DNA from: Paenibacillus sp. BSR1-1
Lineage (GTDB): Bacteria; Bacillota; Bacilli; Bacillales; Cytobacillaceae
Assembly: GCF_030403775.1 (NCBI RefSeq)
Contig: NZ_JAQMWQ010000006.1
Span: 1 to 64,000, forward strand
Direction of reading: 5' to 3'
DNA: 64,000 nucleotides
Shown here: positions 1 to 7,492 of the stretch, in pieces
Numbering within the stretch: position 1 is the first letter of the stretch
Layout of the letters: every line of letters starts with the position of its first letter
Program-made: the position numbers and the translations under genes
The notes under the pieces: generated by a model
Told to the model about the DNA's origin: nothing
Databases searched by the model: none
Seen by the model: only the letters and a program-made list of their open reading frames with translations

Positions 1-8
1 TTAGCCAT
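1..8 (-). CDS. First two codons of a leftward gene cut by the window edge
   Basis: On the minus strand an ATG at 8-6 is preceded by GGAGGGG (plus strand 16-22) with a 7-base spacer, a textbook start. Only ATG GCT is inside the window, so the product cannot be told. Confidence 0.35.
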
Positions 9-40
9 TAAAAATCCCCTCCAAGTAGTAGTGTATCATT

Positions 41-66
41 CCCGCCAAATTAGCGGGCTTTTTTAC
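41..66 (+). terminator. Short hairpin followed by T-run
   Basis: CCCGC (41-45) pairs with GCGGG (53-57) and is followed by CTTTTTT. The stem is only 5 bp. It has no obvious upstream gene on the plus strand inside the window, so it may end a short transcript. Confidence 0.4.
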
Positions 67-273
67 ACTGTCTACTTAAAGGGGATAATATCAGATTTTT
101 AGGGCTTTTTTATCTGGGTTTCATGCACCGAACACATAATAAAGCACTTAGAAAGTAAAATATCTGGCGGTTTAGCTGATGCTCAATACTAGCTTATACA
201 TCGGTTTATATAAAGCATCGTCAGATTAAGCCCTTATTTAATTTCAAGGCACGTAATTGACTTTTTCAATTTT
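67..273. other. Gene-free stretch, possibly an old transposase tail
   Basis: No intact gene is seen. On the minus strand one frame reads through about 25 codons to CVRCMKPR and a stop at 110-112, which faintly resembles the C-terminus of a transposase. No terminal repeats or target duplication were found, so this is a weak suggestion only. Confidence 0.2.
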
Positions 274-728
274 TCATATCCATTTATAATATCCAAACAA
301 AATTAATAATAAAATAGGGTCCTCGATAATTGAATACCATAACTTCCACCAGCCATAATGAAAGAATCCCCAAGGTTGATGCAGTAAGGCAATTGATTCA
401 TAAAACAACATAAATATGTTCCAAAAAACAAAGTAACGAAGTTTTTTTAACAAAGAATCATTAAAAGGGTGCCAGTTTAAAATTAGAACACTAACAGGTG
501 GGATAAGTATTGTATATACCAAAAAATTTCGCCACCCAATCCCCTTATCAAAATACCAGTACCCAAGATTCTTTCATCTTAAATATATCAACCCAGGTCA
601 CACCAATAATGATGAAATGCCCAAATGTGAACTATTTGATTTTTAGTAAGATGTTTTTCCATTTTATAAACAATTGAATTAACAACTAAGACAGTAAAAA
701 CAAATAAAACCAAATCGATAATTTCTTT
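274..728 (-). pseudogene. Frameshifted CBO0543-family membrane protein
   Basis: The last 82 codons (522-274) are open and encode hydrophobic segments with the FFHYGWWKLWYS motif typical of the CBO0543 family of small Bacillaceae integral membrane proteins of unknown role. Upstream, the matching protein continues only if the frame is changed twice: near 560-570 (…DIFKMKE then NLGYWYFDKGIGWRNF) and near 610-620 (…NQIVHIWAF then IIIGVTWVD). The reading frame is open back to 728 but has no good start. This is therefore a degraded gene, lying next to an intact relative at 759-1247. Sequencing error could explain one shift but hardly two. Confidence 0.7.
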
Positions 729-758
729 TTATAAAATTATTTTTTATAATATCAACCT

Positions 759-1247
759 TTATAAATCGGTCATATTTTGATGCCCCTTTAACTTATCAAA
801 TATTTTTAATAAACCAACGAATCCTCTAATCGTAAACAAAGTTAAATTAACACTGAAAAAAGTATGGAATGGTGACCATTTTTTCCATTTAAATAATCTA
901 GTGTTCTTTTCCATATACCATTGGCCAATACTCATGGGAACACTAAATACCAAACTTTTTAAAAGGGTTTTCCCAAAATTATCATTGTATGACATTTTAA
1001 CCCAAATGACGCTTAAAATTGGAAAAAATAATAAATCATAAACAATGTTGGTTTTAAATATGCGTGGTAAAGGGCGAACAGGATATTCAACTCTTTTGGT
1101 TCCAACAACATAAGCATCAAGTAGTGTTGCAATAACTCCTTTTGAGAAAAATATAAGTAGGTTTTCTCTCATCTTTGAACCCTTGAATAAGAATGGTAAA
1201 GAAACAATACAAAAGGCAGTGAGCAAATTTAACAACTTTTTCTCCAC
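759..1247 (-). CDS. CBO0543-family integral membrane protein
   Basis: A protein of 162 residues with a hydrophobic N-terminus (NLLTAFCIVSLPFLF) and the family signature around VEYPVRPLPRIFK followed by further membrane segments and a KNTRLFKWKKW stretch. The family is common in Bacillaceae and has no assigned function; four to five membrane helices are likely. The start chosen is GTG at 1247, because GAGAGG lies 10 bases upstream; a TTG at 1265 would be longer but has no ribosome site. It lies just upstream of the broken homologue at 274-728, so the two probably arose by duplication or as a two-gene operon. Confidence 0.75.
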   Translation of the reverse strand: MEKKLLNLLTAFCIVSLPFLFKGSKMRENLLIFFSKGVIATLLDAYVVGTKRVEYPVRPLPRIFKTNIVYDLLFFPILSVIWVKMSYNDNFGKTLLKSLVFSVPMSIGQWYMEKNTRLFKWKKWSPFHTFFSVNLTLFTIRGFVGLLKIFDKLKGHQNMTDL

Positions 1248-1362
1248 TGATTGACATCCTCTCAATTATGTATGGTGATATTAATACAATTTCCAAAATA
1301 ATTCAATGATACTCGTAGGTTTCAAAGCTTTTTATTCTTGTGTTTAATTGCCTAAAATGAAA

Positions 1363-1383
1363 AAACTCGCCGCTGGCGAGTTT
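1363..1383 (-). terminator. Rho-independent terminator
   Basis: A perfect 9-bp stem AAACTCGCC/GGCGAGTTT with a 3-base loop. Read on the minus strand it is followed by TTT, giving an unbroken run of six T residues. It sits about 100 bases after the 58-residue gene at 1482-1658. Confidence 0.75.
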
Positions 1384-1481
1384 CTTTGTTTCCAATTGCT
1401 ATGTAATTTCAGATAAGACCTCAAAAGGGAACCCTCTAATTCTAATTGAGAAGGTTTTCGGTACCTTTTCATCGTAAATAT

Positions 1482-1658
1482 CTATTTTGTTATATCCAAT
1501 TTTTTTAGTCTTTTTCTAATATCATCTAATACATTTAACTTACCTTTAATAAAAGCTTTGTTATAATCCTCCTTTTCCTGTGATAAAACAGTCATATAGT
1601 ATTCCTTCAAAACGGCAATGTAATCCACTAATTCTTCTAACTTTTCTTCAGAATTCAT
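1482..1658 (-). CDS. Small charged protein of unknown function (58 aa)
   Basis: A short gene with a strong ribosome binding site (AGGGGG, 5-6 bases before the ATG at 1658) and a terminator about 100 bases downstream. The product starts MNSEEKLEELVDYIAVLKEY and ends RKRLKKLDITK; it is rich in Lys, Glu and Leu and is predicted to be one or two amphipathic helices, without signal peptide or membrane segment. I do not recognise the family and assign no function. The clean start, coding-like composition and terminator are the reasons for calling it. Confidence 0.65.
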   Translation of the reverse strand: MNSEEKLEELVDYIAVLKEYYMTVLSQEKEDYNKAFIKGKLNVLDDIRKRLKKLDITK

Positions 1659-1826
1659 AATTTCCCCCTTTTGTGATACTCCTCATCAAAATTTTCGAAA
1701 CATACAGGTCGGTTTATGTAGTTTAATAGTAAATGATAAATAAATGAAAAAAATGTAATGGGAAATTAATATGTGTTTATATTTGTGAAGTAATCGAAGG
1801 AATAGTTAAGGTGTGAGAAGAGACTC

Positions 1827-1895
1827 TTACTCTTCCCCACCAAATCGAAGCTTTAATAGAAAACCATACATAAGCAGGAAAATCATTATTCCCAT
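1827..1895 (-). CDS. Possible 22-aa hydrophobic peptide
   Basis: ATG at 1895 opens a 22-codon frame encoding MGIMIFLLMYGFLLKLRFGG plus two acidic residues. It looks like a single membrane helix with a cationic end, but the upstream site (AGGAA) is weak and far. It may be a real micro-protein or a chance frame in a 330-base intergenic region that otherwise shows nothing. Confidence 0.25.
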   Translation of the reverse strand: MGIMIFLLMYGFLLKLRFGGEE

Positions 1896-1987
1896 CGTTT
1901 GAAAGGTTCCTGTCTTTACTTAAGCGTTACACCAACTTTTTTCTGTGATCGTTTAACAATAGATAACATAAAAAACATGACCATATC

Positions 1988-2532
1988 TTACTGGTTAAAT
2001 TCTTTTTTTAATAATGAGCAGACGATGGTGTTGTGAAATTTGGAACCATCAAAGTCAGTTTGCCTAAGGATTCCGTCTTGATGAAAGCCGAATTTTTCAA
2101 GAAGTTTTTTTGAACCTTGATTTTCTGCAAATAAATCTCCGACAATGCGATTTAGTCCAAGTTCATTAAATACAAAAGGCAAAATTGTCTTTAAGACCTC
2201 GGTCATAACGCCTTTTTTGTGATAATTTGGGTGCAAATATGCACCCATTTCTGCTTTTTTATACCACATGTGGAGTTTATGAAGGCGAAACATGCCAATC
2301 ACTTCACAGCTGTTTTTTTCAATAATCACCCAAGGAATTTCTTTCTCCTTTTGAAAGTTTGCAAGATGGCTCTTCGTTTTCTCTTCCATTTCTGACATAT
2401 TTCATTGTCTCAGCATCGCTCATAAATTCGAATAATGCCGGGGCATCCTCAAGTGTAAGACCTCTAAAAAGATACTGTTCTGTTTCAATAATAAGAATTC
2501 CATTGTTTTCAAATGGGTTTATTAATGATAAG
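1988..2532 (-). pseudogene. Frameshifted GNAT (RimJ/RimL-type) acetyltransferase
   Basis: The C-terminal 130 codons are open and typical of ribosomal-protein-like N-acetyltransferases: PWVIIEKNSCEVIGMFRLHK, then the acetyl-CoA binding region near HPNYHKKGVMTEVL and RIVGDLFAENQGSKKLLEKFGF. The N-terminal strand (ILIIETEQYLFRGLTLEDAP … FMSDAETMKY) lies in another frame upstream, joined at about 2390-2400 by a one-base shift. A GGAGG site near 2535 precedes the expected start, but no ATG follows it in the right frame. The gene is therefore broken near its 5' end; a truncated product starting at 2398 would lack the first strand and helix of the fold. Confidence 0.75.
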
Positions 2533-2800
2533 CACCTCCATGTACTACTTAATAATAACGTAAGGATTTTGAAGCAGGGAATACAATGTTGTTTTAGAGA
2601 AGCATTTATTTTTGATTAAGAATAATTCTTTTTTAGAAATGGTTAAATAGCCCTCTCCGTTTTGTTACTTACGTCATATTGTTTTTATATATCCATGAAT
2701 ACCTAAGCCTAGGACAATCGTGGAACATGAAATAAATTTGGGGTCATTATAATCAGGATAATTAAAAAAATAATTAACCTTTGTGAGGGGAATGCAGCAA

Positions 2801-3817
2801 ATGGAAGAAAAAAATCAATACCGTGAAGATTTGCTGGAAGGGTGTAATAACATTTATTCTTACTGGAATAGTATGAGGCCAAGGTTCTCAAAACTTGTTG
2901 ATATAATAATTTTAGAGGAATGGGAAGGATATTGCCGTCAATTAAAAGAGAAATTACTGGCAGATTTAAAAGAGGAAGTCGGGAACCATCAGTCAGCTGA
3001 AAGGCTTTATCAACAGTGGGAACAGCTATTCAAAGAATCAAATGCTTATCAAGAAGAGATTAAAGACAATTCTGAAAAACGTTTGGAATTGGAAGAGCAA
3101 AAACAATTCCATGAAGAAGAACTTTGGGATATAGAAGGTATTCAAGAGGAGATTGTGGATGAATCAGATACAGAGGAACAAAAGCAATACCGTGAAGAAT
3201 TGCTGAAATGGTGTAATAATATTTACTCTAATTGGGAAAGTATGAGGCCAAGGTTTTCAACACTTTTTGATATAAAAAGCCTAGAGGAATGGGAAGAATC
3301 CTACCGTCAGTTAAATGAGAAATTACACGCAGAGATAAAAGTGGACTTCGATGACTATCAGACAGCTGAAAGGCTATATGAACAGTGGGAACTGCTATAC
3401 AAAGAATTGAATGCTTATCAAGAGAAGAGAGAGATAGAAGTTGAGTCTGTTCAACATTTGGAATTGGAAGAGCAAAAACTAATCCATGAGGATTTTTTGG
3501 AAACTGAAGCTTTACAAGAGGAGAATAAGGTTGAATTAGATAAATGGTTGGATACAGAGGAACAACAGCAATACCATGAATATTTGCTGGAATGGTGTAA
3601 TAACATGTTTTCTAATTGGGAAAGTATGAGACCAAGGTTTGCAAAACTTATTGATATGAAAAGTTTAGAGGAATGGGAAGAATCCTGCCGCCATTTAAAA
3701 GAGAAATTACAGGCAGATTCAAAAGTGGACTTCGATGACTATCAGACAGCCGAAAGGCTGCATGAACAGTGGGATCAGCTATACAAAGGATCATATACTT
3801 ATAAAGCAATGCTTTGA
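2801..3817 (+). CDS. Triplicated-repeat acidic protein of unknown function
   Basis: A protein of 338 residues made of three copies of an ~80-residue unit (about residues 6-84, 129-207 and 257-335), separated by similar Glu-rich linkers (about 96-117 and 221-242). Each unit contains CNN-[IM]-[YF]-S-x-W-x-S-MRPRF, LEEWE, and AERLx-Q/E-QW. No signal peptide or membrane helix is seen; composition is acidic and helical, suggesting three helical bundles in the cytoplasm. The start at 2801 is chosen because GTGAGGGG ends 10 bases before it; GTG 2783 and ATG 2792 lie on or beside that site. I do not recognise the domain. Neighbours are unrelated and it appears monocistronic. Confidence 0.7.
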   Translation: MEEKNQYREDLLEGCNNIYSYWNSMRPRFSKLVDIIILEEWEGYCRQLKEKLLADLKEEVGNHQSAERLYQQWEQLFKESNAYQEEIKDNSEKRLELEEQKQFHEEELWDIEGIQEEIVDESDTEEQKQYREELLKWCNNIYSNWESMRPRFSTLFDIKSLEEWEESYRQLNEKLHAEIKVDFDDYQTAERLYEQWELLYKELNAYQEKREIEVESVQHLELEEQKLIHEDFLETEALQEENKVELDKWLDTEEQQQYHEYLLEWCNNMFSNWESMRPRFAKLIDMKSLEEWEESCRHLKEKLQADSKVDFDDYQTAERLHEQWDQLYKGSYTYKAML

Positions 3818-3838
3818 GTTTAATCTGCTGTAAGAAAA

Positions 3839-3864
3839 AAAGGGGGCCCCAGCGGGCTCCCTTT
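3839..3864 (-). terminator. Terminator after the MFS efflux gene
   Basis: An 11-bp GC-rich stem (AAAGGGGGCCC paired with GGGCTCCCTTT, one G-T pair) with a CAGC loop; on the minus strand it is followed by a T-run (plus 3833-3840 all A). It lies 8 bases past the stop codon of the gene at 3872-5305. Confidence 0.8.
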
Positions 3865-3871
3865 GAAAACA

Positions 3872-5305
3872 TTAATGCATTGGATTCATTTCAGCATGGT
3901 TAACGATGACTCGGCGGATAAAGAACGCTAGGACAAGACTGATCAGCGTCACGATCATGGCGAACAAGAACACGTGCTGGGAACCGAGCGTCATCGCATT
4001 AGCCATCTCGGTCGGTTTGGTTGGAGCAGGGGATTCGTGCATATACTTATCCATGCCGCTCGTTAGGATGATGATCGCAATCGTTGTTCCGATCGCACCC
4101 GCAACCTGCTGCAGCGTGTTCATGACTGCCGTACCGTGTGGGTAAAGCTCAGGCGGAAGCTGGTTCAGGCCGTTCGTCTGCGCCGGCATCCAGACCATGG
4201 AGATCCCTACCATTAATCCAATATGTAAAGCGACGATATATGCAATCGAAGATTGGGACGATATGCTGGAGAGACACCACAACATGATCGCCACGACGGC
4301 GAGGCCGGAAATAACAAGCCACTTTGGTCCATATTTGTCAAACAAACGCCCCATGCGCGGCGAAAGGATGCCGTTCAGCGCGCTGCCTGGCAACAGAATA
4401 AGTCCAGCAGTGAACGCGGATAGTTTCATACCGTTTTGAAGAAACAGTGGCAGAATAATCATGCTGGACAAGATGATCATCATACATGCAAGTACCATAA
4501 GCAGCCCCACGATATACATTGGGTATTTAAAGACGCCAAGATCCATCATTGGCTCACGCATAAACACCTGCCTTAATGTGAACAACACAAGTGCAACAAG
4601 TCCGATGATGATGGAAGAGAGCACGACCGGGCTGGTCCAGCTTTCTGCTCCTTCGCCTGCCTTACTAAAACCAAAAACAACGCCCCCGAAGCCAATCGTT
4701 GATAATACGACAGACAGTAGATCGATTCGAGGCTTCGTGACTTCTGTAACATTTTCCAAATACTTTAGCCCTACCAACAGCCCTAGCATTAAAAACGGCA
4801 GAGAGAGCCAGAAGATGTAGTGCCATGTAAAATATTCAATTAGAAGACCTGCTACTGTCGGACCAATCGCTGGTGCGAACATAATTACAAGTCCGACGAA
4901 ACCCATCGCCGCTCCGCGCTTCTCCGGTGGGTAAACGACGAGGATCGTATTGAACATGAGCGGAATCAGCAGGCCCATGCCGCCTGCCTGAAGAACGCGA
5001 GCGACCATAAGCATTTCAAAATTGAACGCGAGCGCCGCAATCAATGTTCCGGCGATTGAGCTCACTAATGAACCGATAAACAATTGTCTTGTCGTAAACC
5101 ATTGTAGAAGGAGCCCAGTCATCGGCATCAAAATGCCGAGTGTAAGCAGGAAACCTGTCGTCAGCCACTGTGCCGTCGCGGCCGAAATTTGAAAAACGAC
5201 CATTAAATTACTAATCGCAATGTTGAGAGCTGTTTCACTGAACATGCCAACAAAACCGCAGATGAGCAGCGACGCCATAATGGCACGCGTATTGTATTGC
5301 TTCAT
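3872..5305 (-). CDS. MFS multidrug efflux protein, DHA2 (14-helix) family
   Basis: A 477-residue membrane protein of the drug:H+ antiporter-2 group (EmrB/QacA/LmrB-like), expected to expel lipophilic drugs across the cytoplasmic membrane using the proton gradient. Seen are about 14 hydrophobic segments, the N-terminal NIAISNLMVVFQIS…QWLTTGFLLTLGILMP region, RVLQAGGMGLLIPL, and motif C-like GFVGLVIMFAPAIGPTVAGLL. No periplasmic adaptor partner is nearby, so it probably acts alone as in other Firmicutes. It is preceded by a good promoter with a 15-bp palindrome just downstream of the -10 box, suggesting repression. Its base composition is visibly richer in GC than its neighbours, which hints at transfer. 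The substrate is unknown. Confidence 0.85.
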   Translation of the reverse strand: MKQYNTRAIMASLLICGFVGMFSETALNIAISNLMVVFQISAATAQWLTTGFLLTLGILMPMTGLLLQWFTTRQLFIGSLVSSIAGTLIAALAFNFEMLMVARVLQAGGMGLLIPLMFNTILVVYPPEKRGAAMGFVGLVIMFAPAIGPTVAGLLIEYFTWHYIFWLSLPFLMLGLLVGLKYLENVTEVTKPRIDLLSVVLSTIGFGGVVFGFSKAGEGAESWTSPVVLSSIIIGLVALVLFTLRQVFMREPMMDLGVFKYPMYIVGLLMVLACMMIILSSMIILPLFLQNGMKLSAFTAGLILLPGSALNGILSPRMGRLFDKYGPKWLVISGLAVVAIMLWCLSSISSQSSIAYIVALHIGLMVGISMVWMPAQTNGLNQLPPELYPHGTAVMNTLQQVAGAIGTTIAIIILTSGMDKYMHESPAPTKPTEMANAMTLGSQHVFLFAMIVTLISLVLAFFIRRVIVNHAEMNPMH

Positions 5306-5345
5306 TTTAGGACTCCACTTCCCTCTGATATCAATTTTCTATTCC

Positions 5346-5360
5346 GATAAGTCTGTTATC
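5346..5360. promoter_or_regulatory. Palindromic operator candidate for the MFS gene
   Basis: GATAA-N5-TTATC, a 15-bp dyad lying 6 bases downstream of the -10 box of the MFS promoter, between it and the start codon. The position suits a repressor; no cognate MarR/TetR gene is adjacent. Confidence 0.4.
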
Positions 5361-5366
5361 TGTTAA

Positions 5367-5395
5367 ATTTTAGTGTCCAAAATAATCCAAGTCAA
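5367..5395 (-). promoter_or_regulatory. SigA-type promoter of the MFS gene
   Basis: On the minus strand TTGACT (plus 5390-5395), exactly 17 bases, then TAAAAT (plus 5367-5372). It lies about 60 bases upstream of the ATG at 5305. Confidence 0.7.
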
Positions 5396-5494
5396 GTAAG
5401 AGTGTTAGTTGATGTATTGAATAGCAAAAAGAAAAGTTTTAATAATGAAATTTGCTAGAATTGTTTACCTTAATAGGATGATAAGTCATACATG

Positions 5495-5516
5495 AAGTCC
5501 CGTTTGGGGCTTTTTT
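5495..5516 (+). terminator. Orphan terminator upstream of the GntR gene
   Basis: AAGTCCC/GGGGCTT stem with GTTT loop and TTTTTT tail. No gene precedes it on this strand. A possible promoter lies before it (TTGAAT 5417-5422, 17 bases, TAATAA 5440-5445), so together they could make a small RNA of about 65 bases. Confidence 0.5.
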
Positions 5517-5602
5517 CTTTGAGAAAGTACAATTACAAAACATTTGAACTTACTTTATCTATATCAAAAAATTATTTAACTAATAAAACAATTTTTAATA
5601 TA

Positions 5603-5631
5603 TTGACAATTCAGAATTGTGTTTATAAAAT
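5603..5631 (+). promoter_or_regulatory. Promoter of the GntR gene with built-in palindrome
   Basis: TTGACA (5603-5608), 17 bases, TAAAAT (5626-5631). A perfect 15-bp palindrome ACAATTC-A-GAATTGT (5606-5620) overlaps the -35 box and spacer, a typical repressor site. A second inverted repeat, CTCTTAA (5633-5639) and TTAAGAG (5654-5660), follows before the start codon. Confidence 0.7.
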
Positions 5632-5670
5632 ACTCTTAAGTTATCGTATCATATTAAGAGTTAAGGACGG

Positions 5671-6381
5671 ATGGAAAACATGGTAATAAAACGTAAATCC
5701 CTAGTCGATGATGTGGTTAATGTCTTTTTAAAAGATGTGGAAAACGGTGTGTATACATATGGTGATAAATTGCCTTCTCAGAAGGAATTGGCAAACCGTT
5801 ATCAGGTCAGCTTAATCGTTATTAGAGAAGCTCTGACTAAATTATCTGCAGTAGGGATTATAAGTTTTCATCAAGGAAAAGGTACTTACCTAAATAAATC
5901 AGAAAAAGGAACGTTTGTTACTCCAGAATTTTCATCATTAATCTTCCATAATATCAATAACCTGCTTGAAATAGTGGAAGCGAGACAAATCGTTGAGAGT
6001 GAAACAAGCTCATTAGCGGCAAAACGAAGAACAAATAACAATCTTATAGAAATTGAAAAAACGATCGAGGGAATGAAGAAAAGCTTAAACGATTATGAAC
6101 ATTTTGCTAAGTGGGATGTTGAATTTCACATTGCTGTAGCAAAAGCTTCAAATAATCAAGTACTGCAAAAAATTACTACGCTTCTTATTGATAGTTACCG
6201 ATCAGAAATATCTAAATTTTTCCAAGTTTCAGGCGTTATTGAAAAGATATTAATGGAGCATGAAACCATTTATTTTCAAATTTTAAATGGAAATAGTAAG
6301 AAGGCTTCTTTAATTATGCGTAACCATCTTGAATTACCTGAAAAGGTCTTTTCGGCAAAAATAGATGAATCTGAGAAATAA
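5671..6381 (+). CDS. FadR-type GntR regulator (FCD domain)
   Basis: A 236-residue transcription factor. Residues about 10-75 form the GntR winged helix (GDKLPSQKELANRYQVSLIVIREALTKL is the recognition region, followed by FHQGKGTYL), and residues about 95-225 form the all-helical FCD ligand domain with the expected metal/acid-binding His and Arg (VEARQIVE, DVEFHIAVAKASNN, HETI). FCD regulators usually sense organic acids. The gene reads toward a broken D-malate/tartrate-type dehydrogenase, so it probably controlled that catabolic gene. A palindrome in its own promoter suggests autoregulation. The ATG at 5671 is 3 bases after AAGGA; an ATG at 5680 is a possible alternative start. Confidence 0.85.
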   Translation: MENMVIKRKSLVDDVVNVFLKDVENGVYTYGDKLPSQKELANRYQVSLIVIREALTKLSAVGIISFHQGKGTYLNKSEKGTFVTPEFSSLIFHNINNLLEIVEARQIVESETSSLAAKRRTNNNLIEIEKTIEGMKKSLNDYEHFAKWDVEFHIAVAKASNNQVLQKITTLLIDSYRSEISKFFQVSGVIEKILMEHETIYFQILNGNSKKASLIMRNHLELPEKVFSAKIDESEK

Positions 6382-6497
6382 ATAGGCAAAAGGTTCATAC
6401 TCTATTCTTTTTTGAGAGCGTTCTATCTTAGTTGGATAATATCTTAATACACTCAACTAATTTAATGATTATATCAATGAAATAAGAGGTGGATAAA

Positions 6498-7329
6498 ATG
6501 ACTAATTATCAGATTGCTGTTATCTCTGGGGATGGAATCGGCCCGGAGGTAAGAATGAAGCAGTTAAAGTCCTAGAACTGCTTAAAAACGTGGACCCTTC
6601 ATTTCAAATCGAATTTGATACATTTGATTGGAACAGCGAGTATTATCTAAGCAATGGAAAGATGATGCCAGACGACGCCCTCGACACTTTAAAAAAATAT
6701 GATGCTATTTTATTCGGGGCGATCGGCGATAAGAGAGTGCCTGATGATGTGACGGTATGGGAGCTAATCATGCCAATACGGAAAATGTTCAATCAGTACA
6801 TTAATTTACGCCCGGTAAAATTATTGAAGGGTGCGCCTAGCCGTTATACAGGTGAAAATATCGATTTTGTTATCGTCAGGGAAAATGCTGAAGGTGAATA
6901 CTCGAATAGCGGAGGCAGATTGTATCCAGGCCGGAGGATTTCGAGGTAGTTGTTGCCTCCAATTTGTTTGGGGATATTTTAAGTGATTTAGGCTCCGCGG
7001 TTGTAGGAGGGCTTGGGCTTTCCCCATCTGCAAACTTAAATCCGGAAGGAGATTTCCCTTCCATGTTCGAGCCGGTCCATGGTTCTGCTCCTGACATTGC
7101 GGGCAAAGGAATCGCTAATCCGATTGCACAGATTTGGTCGGCAGCACTTATGCTAGAGCATTTGGGGAGAAAGGATTTAGCGGCTGGCATTTTAGAATCA
7201 ATTGAACAGGTCCTTGTACAAAATGAAGTAAGAACACCTGATTTAGGCGGCAGTTCGACGACAAGTGAAATGGGTTCAGCAATATGTGATGCTTTACAAC
7301 ATTTACTATTAGTAAGAGAGGATCGATAA
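6498..7329 (+). pseudogene. Tartrate/D-malate dehydrogenase-like pseudogene
   Basis: The fragments match the NAD-dependent decarboxylating dehydrogenases of the isopropylmalate/tartrate group (DmlA/TtuC/YcsA type, usually about 355 residues). The start MTNYQIAVISGDGIGPEV is in frame from ATG 6498 with an AGAGGTGG site, then shifts frame at about 6550. The middle part includes AILFGAIGDKRVPDD and RENAEGEYSNSGGRLYP. After this about 80 codons are missing, and the sequence resumes at about 6935 in another frame with RPEDFEVVVASNLFGDILSDLG through to a normal C-terminus ending VREDR at 7329. The lost part holds the catalytic Lys region, so the product would be inactive. Confidence 0.85.
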
Positions 7330-7436
7330 TGATGAGATTAGAAAATGAGGTGTTTGTTGTTACAGGTGCACAGGGCGGTATGAGGAAAGAAACGGTTAAA
7401 AGATTTTTAGAAGAAGGTGCTAATACTAGCAATTAA
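7329..7436 (+). pseudogene. N-terminal remnant of a short-chain dehydrogenase (SDR)
   Basis: A 35-codon frame starting at ATG 7329 (overlapping the previous stop as TAATG) encodes the first beta-alpha unit of an SDR: ENEVFVVTGAQGGMRKETVK. The Rossmann motif TGxxxGxG is altered at its last Gly (now Arg) and the rest of the gene, with the YxxxK active site, is missing. It was probably the next gene of the decayed organic-acid operon upstream. Confidence 0.7.
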
Positions 7437-7492
7437 TATGCAATTTGAATAGCCATATTTCTAAATATTAGAAAAAATGAAGGGAGAATAAA

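Noticed and set aside
5492-5686. A 64-codon plus-strand frame before the GntR gene
   Set aside because: It contains the terminator hairpin at 5495-5516 and the GntR promoter, so it is intergenic DNA.
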